A DNA stretch of 64,000 nucleotides from Cordylochernes scorpioides. Taxonomy: Eukaryota; Arthropoda; Arachnida; Pseudoscorpiones; Chernetidae. Made by a program: the position numbers and the translations under genes. Below the pieces are notes generated by a model. That model saw only the letters and a program-made list of their open reading frames with translations, made no database searches and was not told where the DNA came from. Positions 42,724-54,740 of the stretch are shown piece after piece. The number at the start of each line of letters is the position of its first letter. Position 1 is the first letter of the stretch. The stretch covers positions 23,270,116-23,334,115 of the forward strand of contig CP092879.1 of NCBI GenBank assembly GCA_030710605.1. The letters run 5' to 3'.

Positions 42724-43973
42724 TCTATATGGACCAAAATATTTTCTCAGAAGTTTCTTACACTTTCCTATTTTCCTAATTGGTGTCCAAACTGCTACTA
42801 ATTCTCCTGGTTCGTAGCTTCTTTCCATGTGTTTCTTGTCATAGTTATTTTTCATTCTTTCTTGAGTCTTTATTGTGTTGTTAATAACTAATATCTTGTT
42901 CTGTCTATTTTGTCTAAGTGATGTTTTATGTATTCATCATAATCATCCTTGTCAATGTCCACCGAGATATTCCTGTCGTCCAAAAGAGACGTGGGTTCTC
43001 TTCCATACATCAGGAAAAAGGGAGAATATCCTGTGGTTTCCTGAATTGTAGTATTGTAAGCGTGAGTGATGAATGGGAGTATTTCGTCCCAATTCTTCTG
43101 ATCAGTGTTCACATACATACTGAGCATATTGATCAATGTTCTATTTAACCGCTCTGTCAATCCATTTGTATGGGGATGATAGCTCGTTGTGAAGCAAAGT
43201 TTAATCTTGCACATTTTCACCACCTCTTTATTAAATTACTGGTATATTGAGAGCCCCTGTCACTAATAAGATATTGTGCGGTTCCATGCCGGAGAAAAAT
43301 ATCCTCTACTAGAAATTTAGAAACTTCTTTCACTGTTGCTTCCGAGACTGCTCTTGTTTCTGCATATCTAGTGTAGTAGTCCATCAGAATGAGATTATCC
43401 ATTTTTCCTGTTTTTCGTAGATGGCAATGGACCAAAAAGGTCAATTCCAATTCTTTCGAAAGGAAAGTTGGCTGGGGGAATGGGCTGTAGTAGTCCAGAA
43501 TGTAATTGGTTTGAGCCTTTTCTACTTTGGAAAAGGTGACACGTTATAACGAATTCTGAGACATCCTTCAGCATGTATGGCCAAAGCTATTTACTCTTTA
43601 TTCGGTACATGGTTCTGGCGACACCCAGATGGCCATTCGACATATGATTGTGATATTCTTTCATAATTTCTCTCTTTTTTTTTCTCTGGAACCACAAGCA
43701 ACCACGCCCTGCCTTCAGGGTTCGGGTTTTCTCAAAGAGGCATCCATCTTCTTCTTCAAAGTTTTGCGCAATTGATAGCCTGCTTCCATAAAGGTTTTTC
43801 TTAACACTTTCGATAAACTTATCCTCTTCGTCGGTTATTTGATTTAAAAATAGCCTTTCAAAATCCTCATCCCAATCAGTTTCTGGTAAGGGTCCCCTAG
43901 ATAAGCCATCGGCGTCCAGATGCTTCTTTCCTGATTTATGTATTATATCGAAGTCATATTCTTGAATTATCAA
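42724..43973 (-). pseudogene. Gypsy integrase, broken
   Basis: Integrase inserts element DNA into the host. Visible parts, in at least three frames: zinc-finger histidines in HNHMSNGHLG (about 43600-43640), catalytic core pieces MDYYTRYAE and SDRGSQYTSN (43217-43450), the third catalytic glutamate in GLTERLNRT (42888-43223), and the GPY/F start YFGPYRI (42658-42855). Frame changes and stops separate them. Confidence 0.8.
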
Positions 43974-44044
43974 TGCCTATCTTGCCAATCGACCTGTTGG
44001 ATCCTTCAAGTTTTTGAGCCAACATAAGGCGTGATGGTCTTTTA

Positions 44045-44377
44045 CTATTTTAAAGTGTCTTCCAAAAAGATAGGTGGTAATTTTGACATTGACCAGACAA
44101 CGGCCAGACATTCGTTTTCAGTGGTTGAATAATTTTTCTCCGCTTTACTTAGGGTACGACTCAAATATGAGATCACCTTCTCTTCACCATCGATGTCTTG
44201 GACAAGTGTTGCACCTATGCCGATGTTGGACGCATCAGTATGAATATAAGTAGGCGCATTTAGTTTGAAGTGACCTAAAATTAGTGGACTTAATAGTGCT
44301 GATTTTAGGGTTTGAAATGCTTCCTCTTGCCTTTCTGTCCAGATAAATGATACACCTTTTTTAATAAGGTTGGTCAA
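44045..44377 (-). pseudogene. Gypsy RNase H, fragment
   Basis: Carries TDASNIGIGATL (first catalytic aspartate kept), ISYLSRTLSKAE and the glutamate of [10 protein letters not shown]. The frame ends within the domain; the rest is frameshifted. Confidence 0.8.
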
Positions 44378-44413
44378 AGGTTCAGCAATTTTTGAGAATT
44401 CTTTGATAAATTT

Positions 44414-45990
44414 TCAATAATATGAGCACATTCCCAAAAAGGATTGCACTTCTTTGACCTTTGTGGGCCGAGGAAAATTTCTGAGAGCTTTGATGTTATG
44501 TTCCGCGGGTTTTATACCATGTTTGCTCTCTCTATGGCCGAGAATCTCCAATTCTTCAAAAGCAAATCGGCACTTTTTGTCGTTTAGCCTTAAATTAGAT
44601 TCACGAAAACATCTTAAAACAGCTTCGAGTCTTTTGAGGTGCGGTGGAAAATCCGGGTTATATATGATAACATCATCCAGATAACACAAACAAATTTGCC
44701 ATCTCAGATTTCCAAGCATATTCTCCATATTTCTCTCAAAGGTAGCAGGCGCGTTTCAAAGTCCAAAAGGCATCACGTTGAATTCATATAATCCATGCGC
44801 TGTAGTGAAAGCTGTTCTCTCTTTGTCTCTTTCTTCGACTTCAACTTGCCAATATCCAGATCTGAGGTCTATTGCTGAGAAGTATGTAGATCCTTGGAGA
44901 GTATCCATAACTTCGTCTATTCCAAGGATCGAATAGACATCTTTTACTGTTACATTATTCAGTTTTCTGTAGTCCACACAAAATATGTATTTACCATTTC
45001 ACTTCTTGACCAATATTACTGCAAAAGACAAGGGACTAGAAAATGGCCTAATTATGCCTTCTATAAGCATCTCGTCAATTTGCTCTTTTATAATATCTCC
45101 TTCTTTAGCACTTACCTTGTATGGCTTGTGTTTAATTGGCTTCGCGTCCTCTGTGTGTATCCGATGTTTTGCCAAATTGGTTCTCCCTATTCTCGACGAA
45201 AATAGATCTCCATACCTTTCTATAACTTGTTTTAACTCCTTCTGTTCCTTTGGTGAAAGATTTTCGTTTATTTGGAATCTAGGTTCTTCGTTCTCTTCTA
45301 CCTCTCTTTCTCGACTCACATTTATTTTCGCTGGACTACTTCCAAAAGCCAATGTTTGGTTTTTCATTATTTTTAACGGTCGAGGATACGGATTAGTTAT
45401 CCAGATATGTGTTTCCCTATTTATAACATTGATCAAGCTTCTTGCTAGACGAAGTCCATTTGTTTAAAACATTTTGCTGCTCTTCTCGATAATATATTCC
45501 CCATCCTCTGTTTCTACCAATGCCTTGATCAATTTATTGGAATATTTCGGTACAATGGAATCCTTGGAACTCTTCATTTTCAACACTTCAAAATTGCTTT
45601 CGTCATGATTATTCGTAAAATCGTTTTTTATAGTTTCTTGCTTACAATATATTTTCGCGTTCATTTTTTAAATGAAATTTCTTTTAAGAATTAATGTCCG
45701 TAAATGCGTTTTCAATATCACAAATTTGTTTGATAATGCTTTGTCATCAATTTTTATATTTAAAAATATACTTCCTACTATGTCTATTTTTTCCATCGGG
45801 TCCTGCACAAGTTTTTGCGAGTTTACCTATACCATGGCCTGTATCGAGAGCCGTTCTGAGGTCGACCACTGAGAGGTCAGCGCCTGCATCAACCAAAGCT
45901 TCAAAAGTCCCTATCTTGTCCACATTAATTTTTAATTTTTATTTGGGGTCCAACTTCTTGATTCCATTTATGGTCGACTTACTTTGATTG
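44414..45990 (-). pseudogene. Gypsy protease and reverse transcriptase, broken
   Basis: The reverse transcriptase appears in three open pieces of one frame separated by single stop codons: 44999-45436, 44756-44977 (DYRKLNNVT, AIDLRSGYWQV) and 44414-44728 with the catalytic YLDDVIIY. Upstream, near 45880, a minus-strand frame has VDAGADLSVVD, an aspartic protease active site with A in place of the usual S or T after D. Several stops make the polyprotein dead, but motifs are well kept, so decay is moderate. Confidence 0.8.
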
Positions 45991-46009
45991 ACAGATTCAG
46001 GCGCGACGC

Positions 46010-47036
46010 TTAGTTTAAATCTTCCAACACGGAATATCTATTCCGGGTAGGAATATTTGTCTGTGTGCTATGACATACATCAGCATAAAGCCGAGGTCCT
46101 GATTTATCTGATATTTCATTCATTTGGCATTTCTCTTCGACCTTCTCTTGGGTAGCTGTTGGATCCTCTTCTAGGATTCTTATAAACATAACCCTACAAT
46201 AACGGGCCACGTGCCCTGGCTTGTTACACTTAAAGCAGATTGGTCTTACATCTTCCGTCCTATTTTTGCTCACTTTTTGGCTTTTATTTTAGGTGTTTCT
46301 CTGAAGGTTTGGTTTCGGCACAAAGTTTGGATTATAAGGACGTCTAGGGGTTAGAGGGCTGGGGAAAGTAGTTTCGATACTGCCTGGGAGTAGGAGGGGA
46401 GTCGTTCTTGTAATTATTGGAAACAGGCGCTTGGGGCCTGGAAGTGGTCTGGTAGTTTCGTGTGGCAGTCGGCGGTACGTACCTCGATTGTTGTTGGAGT
46501 CTAGAATAGCGTGGACCGTTATATAGGTTTCTGGATTTCTCCACACGTTCCCGATACTTCTTTTCAAAAGAATCCATTTTCTTGCACACGACAAGAAGTT
46601 TATCGGTCGTTTTAGGAGGGTTCAGGTAGAGCGCGAATAAGTACTCTTTTTTCAGTCCTCCAATAACATGTTCGATTTTTGTTTCTTCTTCCATTGCGGG
46701 GTCAACCTTGTTTCACAACACTAGGATGTCTTCCGCGAACCTGATTGCTGGTTCATTCCAGTGTTGAATTCTGTTGAGCTTCATTCTAAGTTCTTCTTTA
46801 TTCGCGTCCAGAGAAAAATCCTGAATGAGGCGGATTTTAATATTTTCCCAACTCGTGAAACTAGCTTTGTGCAAATTTAACCAGGTTTTAGCGCTTCCCG
46901 TCATGTTCATGGCGGCATAACGGGCGATTATGTAGTCTGCCCAATGGTAGAGGAAACCAATCTCTTCGAGGGATTCTATCCATGGGCGAGGGTCTTCTGT
47001 CCCGTCATATTTCGGAATTTCTATATTGGGGTTCAA
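46010..47036 (-). pseudogene. Gypsy gag, broken
   Basis: Starts MNPNIEIPKYDGTEDPRPWI, a typical Gypsy capsid beginning, 34 bases inside the 5' LTR. One stop near 46713 and a later frameshift break it. The nucleocapsid end has a CCHC knuckle, CFKCNKPGHVARYC, at about 46200-46240. Confidence 0.8.
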
Positions 47037-47042
47037 AGCAAC

Positions 47043-47067
47043 TGGTTCGAAACCAGCATCTCTACCA
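47043..47067 (-). promoter_or_regulatory. Gypsy primer binding site
   Basis: The plus strand here reads as a tRNA 3' end: TGGTTCGAAACCAGC, then ATCTCTACCA with the terminal CCA, two bases from the LTR. The minus-strand RNA would thus pair with a tRNA over about 25 nt. I could not name the tRNA safely. Confidence 0.65.
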
Positions 47068-47069
47068 AT

Positions 47070-47353
47070 TGTTGCACCAAGTTGCAGCTTTGCAGGGTCG
47101 TCGACCTAAGTTTCTTCCTTCTTGGTGTTATACACGTTTCCCGAGCGGGTTTCCATATTCAAAGTAAATAAATTAAAGTAAATAAAAATAAATTACCTTT
47201 CAACGTTATTGTGTTTATTTATTCGTGGTCTTCCTCGTAGGTCGTGATCCACAGTCTTCGTCTGGGTCCTCTCTCGCTCCAATAACCAATCAAGATATGT
47301 ACAATCATAGAATATTTTGAATAAATGCAAGGCGCATTAAAATTGATGTAACA
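47070..47353 (-). repeat. 5' LTR of the Gypsy element
   Basis: 284 bp, ends TGTTGC..GTAACA, flanked on the right by ATAT (47354-47357), which matches the left flank. Confidence 0.8.
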
Positions 47354-47357
47354 ATAT

Positions 47358-47804
47358 GTAATATAGTTATAGTACAACAGCCAAAGTTGTAGACACAATC
47401 CAACTCGCCAGTTTGCCATCGTGGAACACAAAAAAGAATAATAAAGTTTGAGTGACAGCCAGCGCCCAGACAGGAGAAAGGTCTCCGATTAAACCGTCAG
47501 TCCGAAAAACATAGTAGAATTACAGAAAGTTCCTCTCTGACTCTAGAGAAGATCAGACCCTCCTCGAGCGGCGTCAGTTTCTCTCTCTCTCTCTCTCTCT
47601 CTCTAAGGTTACATCCAACATCCCTCGTTCTTTGTGCAATCCCATTCACGTCTGAAACCACGCTGACCATTGTGACCATCACGTCTGCATCCACTCAAAC
47701 ATATACCACACTACAGTCATCCGACTAGATAAACTCAGCACTAAAGACAGTCGACAGGTTCATTTGCAATACAACAGGATAATACCAAGGATAGCACAAA
47801 GATA
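47358..47804 (+). other. Possible 5' UTR with CT microsatellite
   Basis: Less AT-rich than its surroundings, with a (CT)n tract at 47578-47604. It precedes the candidate exon at 47805. No coding frame of its own that I trust. Confidence 0.3.
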
Positions 47805-47920
47805 ATGGAACCTGGAGAGATCAGAACGACGCCAGAGATCATCACCATGCCACCCACAGCCACGGGTATCGTAGCACAACACTCGGAACCCATCCGAAAC
47901 ATCTCCGCTTTCATCTTCGG
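47805..47920 (+). CDS. Candidate first coding exon or 39-residue ORF, unrecognised
   Basis: The ATG has a strong context (A at -3, G at +4) and opens MEPGEIRTTPEIITMPPTAT, continuing to HSEPIRNISAFIFG. Composition is balanced and protein-like, unlike the AT-rich flanks. At 47921 a GTAGTT could be a weak splice donor after codon 38 plus two bases; unspliced, the frame stops at TAG two bases later. I do not recognise the family. It may be the first exon of a gene continuing to the right beyond the repeats. Confidence 0.3.
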
Positions 47921-49234
47921 GTAGTTAGCCTACCTTCAATCTTCACAAACCTTGCATCCCATAAATATATCCTAGCTCAACTTCAGAATAATTTCAAATT
48001 TTATAAACAACACGCTACAAGAGAGTGTGTATAACTAAAAATAATTTCTAAGAGTTTCGGAAATGTCTCACAAATTCCAGATAATGGATTTTCTTGTCTG
48101 ACGTTTAGTAGAACCACTGCCATCCGTTCCAAAATGAGAGGATTCAAAAAGAAATTAGCTTTTGACGATATCTTTTGATTTTTCGATCAAGAAAATTCAA
48201 ATTTCTTTTAAGGCTTCCAATCTCTTTGAATGGGTAACAATGGATGCCGGTAATTAATCGAAAGCCAGCCTACGATAATGGTATTCTCCGAATTGTTAAT
48301 GTTGATTTGAATAACAATGGGAGAAAATAGCTTGGCGTTCAAAGTTTCAAGAAAGGATTGGCTTATATTGGAGAGAGTAGTAGTTTAATTGTAAATAAAT
48401 ATCATAGGTTTCTTTCAAAAGATTTTAATTCATGAGTAAAAGCTTTGGGACACGAAAATCCTTCTAACAGAAAAAAAAAACATTTTACATCAAATCGCCA
48501 ATAGAAGTAGAGTTAAAATAAAATACAAAGTGTGTTTACAGTTATTTCAATGTAGCGGATCTCTACTACGCGTTCTTTTAGAATTTGCTATTTGATTTCA
48601 CTATTTGAATAATGGAGTGGGTTCAGAGAAGAGTATATTATATATTTGAGGAATGTGTGTGTCTATTCTTCTGCTAATGCTATTGTGCTTTCTGGATATA
48701 ATGGATACTATGATAAGACTTTGTTGTTTGTTTGTTTGGGGATGTTGGAGTAATGGATCTTTGTTTCTGATAGGGAGAAAGAATGACCTTTCCTCTTATA
48801 TATATATATTTATTGAATAACTTTATATATAATTTTATATTTGAGAAATGTATATAGATCTAATCAATTTTATTTTTTTAATATATCAACATATATATGT
48901 TATTATTATAATGTGTTGATGTTGGAATGATTAAGAATTGAAGGTGCAGTCGTGATAATAGGAAAGTAGAAGAATAATGATTTACTTATCAAGTAGTTTT
49001 TATTTACAATTACTTGAAAAGAATTACAGATTAAATATTTTTCACAGTTAAATAGAATTTATAAAATGAATTATATATTCGTGAATTTAAAAATAGGTAG
49101 GTTAGCTATACATATTTACCACAATATTCAAAGTGTTATGTTCTGAATATATGGTCAAAAATAATATAATAGTCAATGATGAAAATAAAATACCTGTTTT
49201 TAAAAATGAAATATTTGCATTTTAGGTTATAATA
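47921..49234. other. No gene seen
   Basis: AT-rich; may be intron if the exon at 47805 is real. No ORF or named repeat. Confidence 0.45.
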
Positions 49235-49238
49235 TATA

Positions 49239-50049
49239 TGTGATATCTTGGGACCTCTGGGACCAGTGTTACCTGATGCTAGACGAACCTCGATGTCAAC
49301 TCTACCGTGCAGTCGTGGTGGAAGGCGACACAGCTGGGCCAAAGGTGAAATAAACAAACAGAGATTCCACTAAAAGCGTCTGACGTCAAGAAGGAATGGG
49401 ATGAGGAGAGAGAGATTTTAGAGCAAGTGTTACCGTTGGGAGCCAAGCGAAGACTGGCAATTCTAGGGCCTCGATTTAACACCACGACCTTGCTGCTTTC
49501 TAATTGGCTGACCTATTTAGGTGATTCTTTCCTAATTGGTGGGACTTTTTCACGTGGTAGTGGGCTATTGGTTGACCTACTTAGGTATTGTCTTCTGATT
49601 GGGCCGGGCTTATCTCTTTGACGGAAGAAATACGTCCGGTCTTGTTCCGGAAATTGGGCGTCTCTCAAACTTTTATAACTTCTGGTCACAAGATACGTCC
49701 TGTCTTGTCCGGAAATATTGGTTTAAACTTAGCTCGCAGGGTGTCCGGGGTCAGAAGGTTAACTGTGGCGTTATTAATAATTATGTTCTCTTCTAGGCCT
49801 ACCTCTTAGGTTTGACTTCTACGATCCTCTAAGCCTGATTTGTTTTAACCTTAACTTTCTCCTGTCTCTCTCCATTCCTTCTATCTGTACAGTTGCAATA
49901 CTTTATTAGATTCTTACGCGGTACAGATTGATGTTAGTTGAGGCTTTCTATGTGCAGTACATAAGAAGTTATATACAGTCATGGGGTGGAACATGTGGTA
50001 GTGGATATTTAGACTATTTACAACAATTCCATGGTCTTAAATCATCACA
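49239..50049 (-). repeat. 3' LTR of element 2
   Basis: 811 bp. Bordered inside by a G-rich tract (minus strand CTCACATCCGGGGCCATC, 50050-50067) that resembles the one in element 1. Contains ATACGTCCGGTC and TTGTCCGGAAATATTGG subrepeats shared with the LTRs of element 1. Small open frames within are not genes. Confidence 0.85.
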
Positions 50050-53000
50050 GATGGCCCCGGATGTGAGAGGGTTCATATGGAGGGATTTAAGAGAGCGGAA
50101 TAGGAAGACTGTTATTAAGGAAGTAATTTTTTAAAAATTAATTAAAGTGAGTTGGTATATAACATGGGGTTGATTTCTGTATATCCATAAGAGGTAATAA
50201 AGCATAAACAACTAATATTAAACATATAAGTAAAATAAAAATAGGAATAAAAGAATTAATAGAGAGCATATAATGATGATAGGAAAAAATAAAAATGATT
50301 TGATGGGAAAATCATGATCTCTTCGTGATGGGCGTTAGAAAGGGTTGAGGGGTTAGTTATTACTTGGTTGAGGCAATGTCACTTTGACTCAAGTCCCAAA
50401 CCATTTAATGTGCACGGCGCGGAAAACCTAGGCCATGTTTCACATGTAAATTTAAGGACCGAATAAAGTTACAGTACCACAATCGAAAAGTAAGATAAGG
50501 GGATTGTTATGGGTTTTAGTAATTAGTCGTTAAGACGTACGCATGCAGGATAAATGAGGGCGTAGATCAGTGACCAGAAATCAAAGTTTTAATTAGAGTC
50601 GTCAGGGGCTTAGCGAGAAAAAGAGTAAAATAAAAAAAAAATGTGCCAGCGTGTGGCATGAGAGTGCCCTGGAATAAAAAAAAAAAATACAATTTGCACG
50701 TATCCAAGCCAGAAGTTGGGAGAAGGTAAATCTGGGGGACGGTGTGGCAAGATTGTTAATTACGAAATCAAAGTAGGTCAAGTCTAGCCTGCGAAGGAGT
50801 TAAAAGTTCCTGCGGAAAAGGAATGTTAGTAATTCTTAAGAAGTGACCTTTAAAGTGGTTGTTTAAGAGGTTATTGAAGATTGCCCTGTTTTTAGATCAT
50901 GAGTTTTAGTTTGATTATAAAAGAATATATCATTGAGATATGAAATTGCGAAATTAAGGCTTTGCATATAGCGTTAAAGGATTTGAAAAATCGAAAATAG
51001 AATTGCGAAGTTAAATGCAAAGTAATCTTAAAAAAAAAATAAAAATAGTGATGATATGATACAAAGATTTACACACTACAGCAGTATATAAGGGGTAATA
51101 GAAAGTGAAAATATTAAATGAAAAAAAAAATAATGAGCAATAATATACTCGATAGCATTGACATGGTAGCGGAAGGTGAAACAATGTAAATAATATCTAA
51201 TTTATAAAGTGAGAAAAAATATAAAATGATAAATGCAAATTAGTGATATAAACATGAAATATAAACTTGAGATTATTAGATACGAAAGATTAAATATAAA
51301 GTTGATTATAGAATAGAGTCATAAAGCAAAAGTAAATAAGTTTTGGTAAAGAAAAATAAAATAAAATGACACTAATCTAAACTGATTGGTGAGGTAAATA
51401 AAATATAAGAGCTATATAATGATTATATACAAGATATTAAAATGAAAAAAAATGTTCATCGAGAAAGAAGAGCAAGTAAGATTATAAATAGAAATTATAT
51501 ATTGGGAAAGAATGTAAAGTTGTAGGCCAAATGAATGTTCCTGTTTTTTTAGGATGGGTAGAAAGAGCTTTAAATTGTCCTCGATTGATATCTTTGGTCT
51601 TGTTGGCCTAAGTTTTTCTAACTTATCGAATTTGTTTTAAGTTTGGTGCGACTCGTGGATCACATTGTTTCTAACTGTGAAACTCACTGAGTCCTAATGT
51701 TTCGTTTTTTTTAAACTTATGTGGGTGTGTGTGATTTTTGTAGGTAAAGTGTTGTCTTTGGCACGCACTAATATTTAATTTAATAGGTGGCGAAAGTTCA
51801 TTAGATAACACGGGGTGGCGACGGATGTAACAAGATGTCGGCTGTTTGTTTGCTCGGGGGGGGCGAGGGGGAGCGAAGCTATTTTTAATGCGATTCCGGA
51901 TGTAGGTCAGGGAGGCCTTTTGCGAGGCTGCTTGCTTTCTTTCAACTTATTGGAAGTTAATTCGAACTACGTTTGGAGATATTATTTCTAAAATTGTAAA
52001 CACAAAAGCGTTTTGATTTGTCACGTTTGGTGACAAGCGTTATGGGATTGACATAGGGAGATACAGAGGTTGTAATTATTCCGTGTGTTCAAGCATTTGT
52101 TAGATTTGTGTTTGTATTTCGAAAATTCGGATATTGTATCTGTTATTAAATCGAATGGTTTTTGGCGGACTTAGTAAAAATGTTATTCAATGATATCAGG
52201 TTAGAATTGAGTGAAATTGCGACTATCTACGTGGACAATGTGTGGTTAAATAAATGTGTCACAGGCGTGATGAAGGCGTCTTTGGCCTGAAAATTGAAAG
52301 AGTTTAGTGGTGTGGCGCTGTGACACGAAGCGAAAAAATTGTAAATGAAAAGGTATCACGTGAAGTCTTTGTTTTGTACAAAATCTAACCTGTTACACTA
52401 AGAATAACAAATTTACTAAAGTCATGGGTGCTGGTTGTACGAACATATCTAGAATTTTTATATTGTTAGTGGATATGACACGTTTAATGTGAGAAAAAAA
52501 AAGATTGTGTGTGTTTAGTAGGGCGACGTGATGCAGCTTGTGTGGCTCGAAATTTGATTTGGGTGTGAAGTCGCGCATTGAAAATTGTCGTCAATTGGAA
52601 AAAGTTATGTGATAGGGTGTTGTTTATTTTGTTGAGAGCGATTTGTCGATATTTAACTATGCGTGTAAAAGGAAGGTACGAGGGAGTGTAGTTATGTGGG
52701 AATTTAACGATTGGAATAGTTTTGGAAGGCTGTGATTTAAGTTACTTCTGTCCAAAGATATGAAAGAAAAGGACATAGGGGCGTTGAAAATGGGATTAGG
52801 AACATTATAATGAGGTTAAATAAGAGTGTTGGAGTTCACCACGTGTGAGCAACTCGTTCCAGGAGGGGAAAATTTAGAAAATGGGACAGTTGTATTAACC
52901 TGTCCATGGGACACGTGTTGCTTGCACGAGGTGAATTTGTACAAGGTAGTTGGTAGAGATACATTATATTGATACAGGAGTAGCTGAGAACAGCTTATAA

Positions 53001-53190
53001 TTAGTAGAAATCGTTTTATGGAGTTAAGGAATAAAATGCCAAAAGGCATGGGCGTATCGATGATATGGAATTTTAGACTCTGCGTTATGTTAACTGTTTT
53101 TACGTTTAAAAAGATATAACCTAAGGTGAAAATATTGTTAGCTATGGCGTTAATAATTAAGTTAAATGGATGGACAGGTATTTTTCTTTT
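50050..53190. other. Element 2 internal region without genes
   Basis: About 3.1 kb, AT-rich in 50100-51500 and GC-richer around 51790-51950. No open frame longer than about 80 codons and no retroviral motif seen on either strand. Resembles the long non-coding interior of large retrotransposon derivatives. Confidence 0.55.
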
Positions 53191-53842
53191 ACAAACTGAT
53201 TTCTATTATTTTAAAAGTATTCTGCCTAATTATAGCGATAGATGCTCCTGAATCAAGTAGTAGAGGAAGGTTTACATTATGGGACAGTTCAGCTCGAACG
53301 AACAATTGTTCAATAAAAATTATAGAAGGAGGAACCTACTGTTGTGCTTGTATGTCGGGACAGTCCTGGTCTGTTGTCATAGTTGGAGGTTCCTTGGGAC
53401 CGTTAAAAGTTCGCTGCTTGCGCTGGGCTCGTGGTTTAGAGATGGTCGGGGGAGCAGGTAACATACGCTCGCGTGTTGGTAACTCGGAGGGGCGCTTGCA
53501 GGAGATTTGGTGGCTTTCTCAGTCTTGTAGAGTATTGTAGGTGGGCCCGATCTGCTTGGGCGTCGTAGTTGGTGAAGAAGCTCTGCGCCTCGTACGAACC
53601 ATCGTAGCGATTCCACCTCTCGCGATGTCCGGTCACGGCAGAAAGCTGATGTAGCGTCGTCGTCAACCTCCCTAGGACATCTGACACCGGCGGCGGGGGT
53701 GTGACGTCTTCCTGGCTGGAGACAATTTCCTGCGTCCTACCGAGAGTGTTTTCTTTCTTCGGAAAAGTGGGGTTGTCGCCACTTTCGGAGTCGGGATCGG
53801 ACTCCATGGGTTCCTTTGACTCCTCCTCTCTTCCCTGTTCCA
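53191..53842 (-). pseudogene. Element 2 gag and protease remnant
   Basis: Gag starts at about 53842 (MEQGREEESKEP), is acidic at first, and has RWNRYDGSYEAQSFFTNYDA, a capsid-start-like segment. The frame ends at 53436. In another frame near 53236-53265 there is LLLDSGASIAI, an aspartic protease active site, after which the frame stops near 53188. The rest of pol is missing. The longer open frame starting at 54044 runs out of the LTR and is not the gag start. Confidence 0.6.
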
Positions 53843-53925
53843 TCTTTCTGTACAGACAGTGGTCTATTTGCTTACTCGTACCTTGGCGTCCACTATCCTG
53901 TCGACTCTTCGTTACGGGGTGAGTC

Positions 53926-54736
53926 TGTGATATCTTGGGACCTCTGGGACCAGTGTTACCTGATGCTAGACGAACCTCGATGTCAACTCTACCGTGCAGT
54001 CGTGGTGGAAGGCGACACAGCTGGGCCAAAGGTGAAATAAACAAACAGAGATTCCACTAAAAGCGTCTGACGTCAAGAAGGAATGGGATGAGGAGAGAGA
54101 GATTTTAGAGCAAGTGTTACCGTTGGGAGCCAAGCGAAGACTGGCAATTCTAGGGCCTCGATTTAACACCACGACCTTGCTGCTTTCTAATTGGCTGACC
54201 TATTTAGGTGATTCTTTCCTAATTGGTGGGACTTTTTCACGTGGTAGTGGGCTATTGGTTGACCTACTTAGGTATTGTCTTCTGATTGGGCCGGGCTTAT
54301 CTCTTTGACGGAAGAAATACGTCCGGTCTTGTTCCGGAAATTGGGCGTCTCTCAAACTTTTATAACTTCTGGTCACAAGATACGTCCTGTCTTGTCCGGA
54401 AATATTGGTTTAAACTTAGCTCGCAGGGTGTCCGGGGTCAGAAGGTTAACTGTGGCGTTATTAATAATTATGTTCTCTTCTAGGCCTACCTCTTAGGTTT
54501 GACTTCTACGATCCTCTAAGCCTGATTTGTTTTAACCTTAACTTTCTCCTGTCTCTCTCCATTCCTTCTATCTGTACAGTTGCAATACTTTATTAGATTC
54601 TTACGCGGTACAGATTGATGTTAGTTGAGGCTTTCTATGTGCAGTACATAAGAAGTTATATACAGTCATGGGGTGGAACATGTGGTAGTGGATATTTAGA
54701 CTATTTACAACAATTCCATGGTCTTAAATCATCACA
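53926..54736 (-). repeat. 5' LTR of element 2
   Basis: 811 bp, apparently identical to 49239-50049. The GAGTCGACAGGATA motif (minus strand, about 53890-53908) lies 18 bases inside it. Confidence 0.85.
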
Positions 54737-54740
54737 TATA

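Larger units (their letters stand above)
34231..47353 (-). mobile_element. Gypsy-type LTR retrotransposon, decayed, split by a Helitron
   Basis: LTRs at 34231-34614 and 47070-47353 share TGTTGCACCAAGTTGCAGC through AAGGCGCATTAA. The 4-bp target duplication ATAT lies at 34227-34230 and 47354-47357. Minus-strand order is 5' LTR, primer site, gag, protease, reverse transcriptase, RNase H, integrase, purine tract, 3' LTR. All coding parts carry stops or frameshifts. The integrase tail is interrupted by a Helitron at 34776-42720; the last coding bits (VNYLIEPNDNPGQDPLIVHI) and the purine tract reappear left of it. Confidence 0.85.
49239..54736 (-). mobile_element. LTR retrotransposon element 2, non-autonomous
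   Basis: Direct LTRs of exactly 811 bp at 49239-50049 and 53926-54736 (TGTGATATCTTGG to AAATCATCACA), with TATA on both sides (49235-49238, 54737-54740). The LTRs look identical by eye, so the insertion is very recent. On the minus strand a gag start and a protease fragment follow the 5' LTR; about 3.1 kb of ORF-poor sequence fills the rest. No reverse transcriptase, RNase H or integrase, so it must move in trans. Confidence 0.85.

Noticed and set aside
49279-49809. Frames repeated at 53966-54496
   Set aside because: LTR sequence of element 2, identical in both LTRs; not genes.
52255-52300. Another hairpin-GAAA module (GATGAAGGCGTC..GGCCTGAAAA)
   Set aside because: The stem pairs poorly and no repeat copy or inverted partner is visible.
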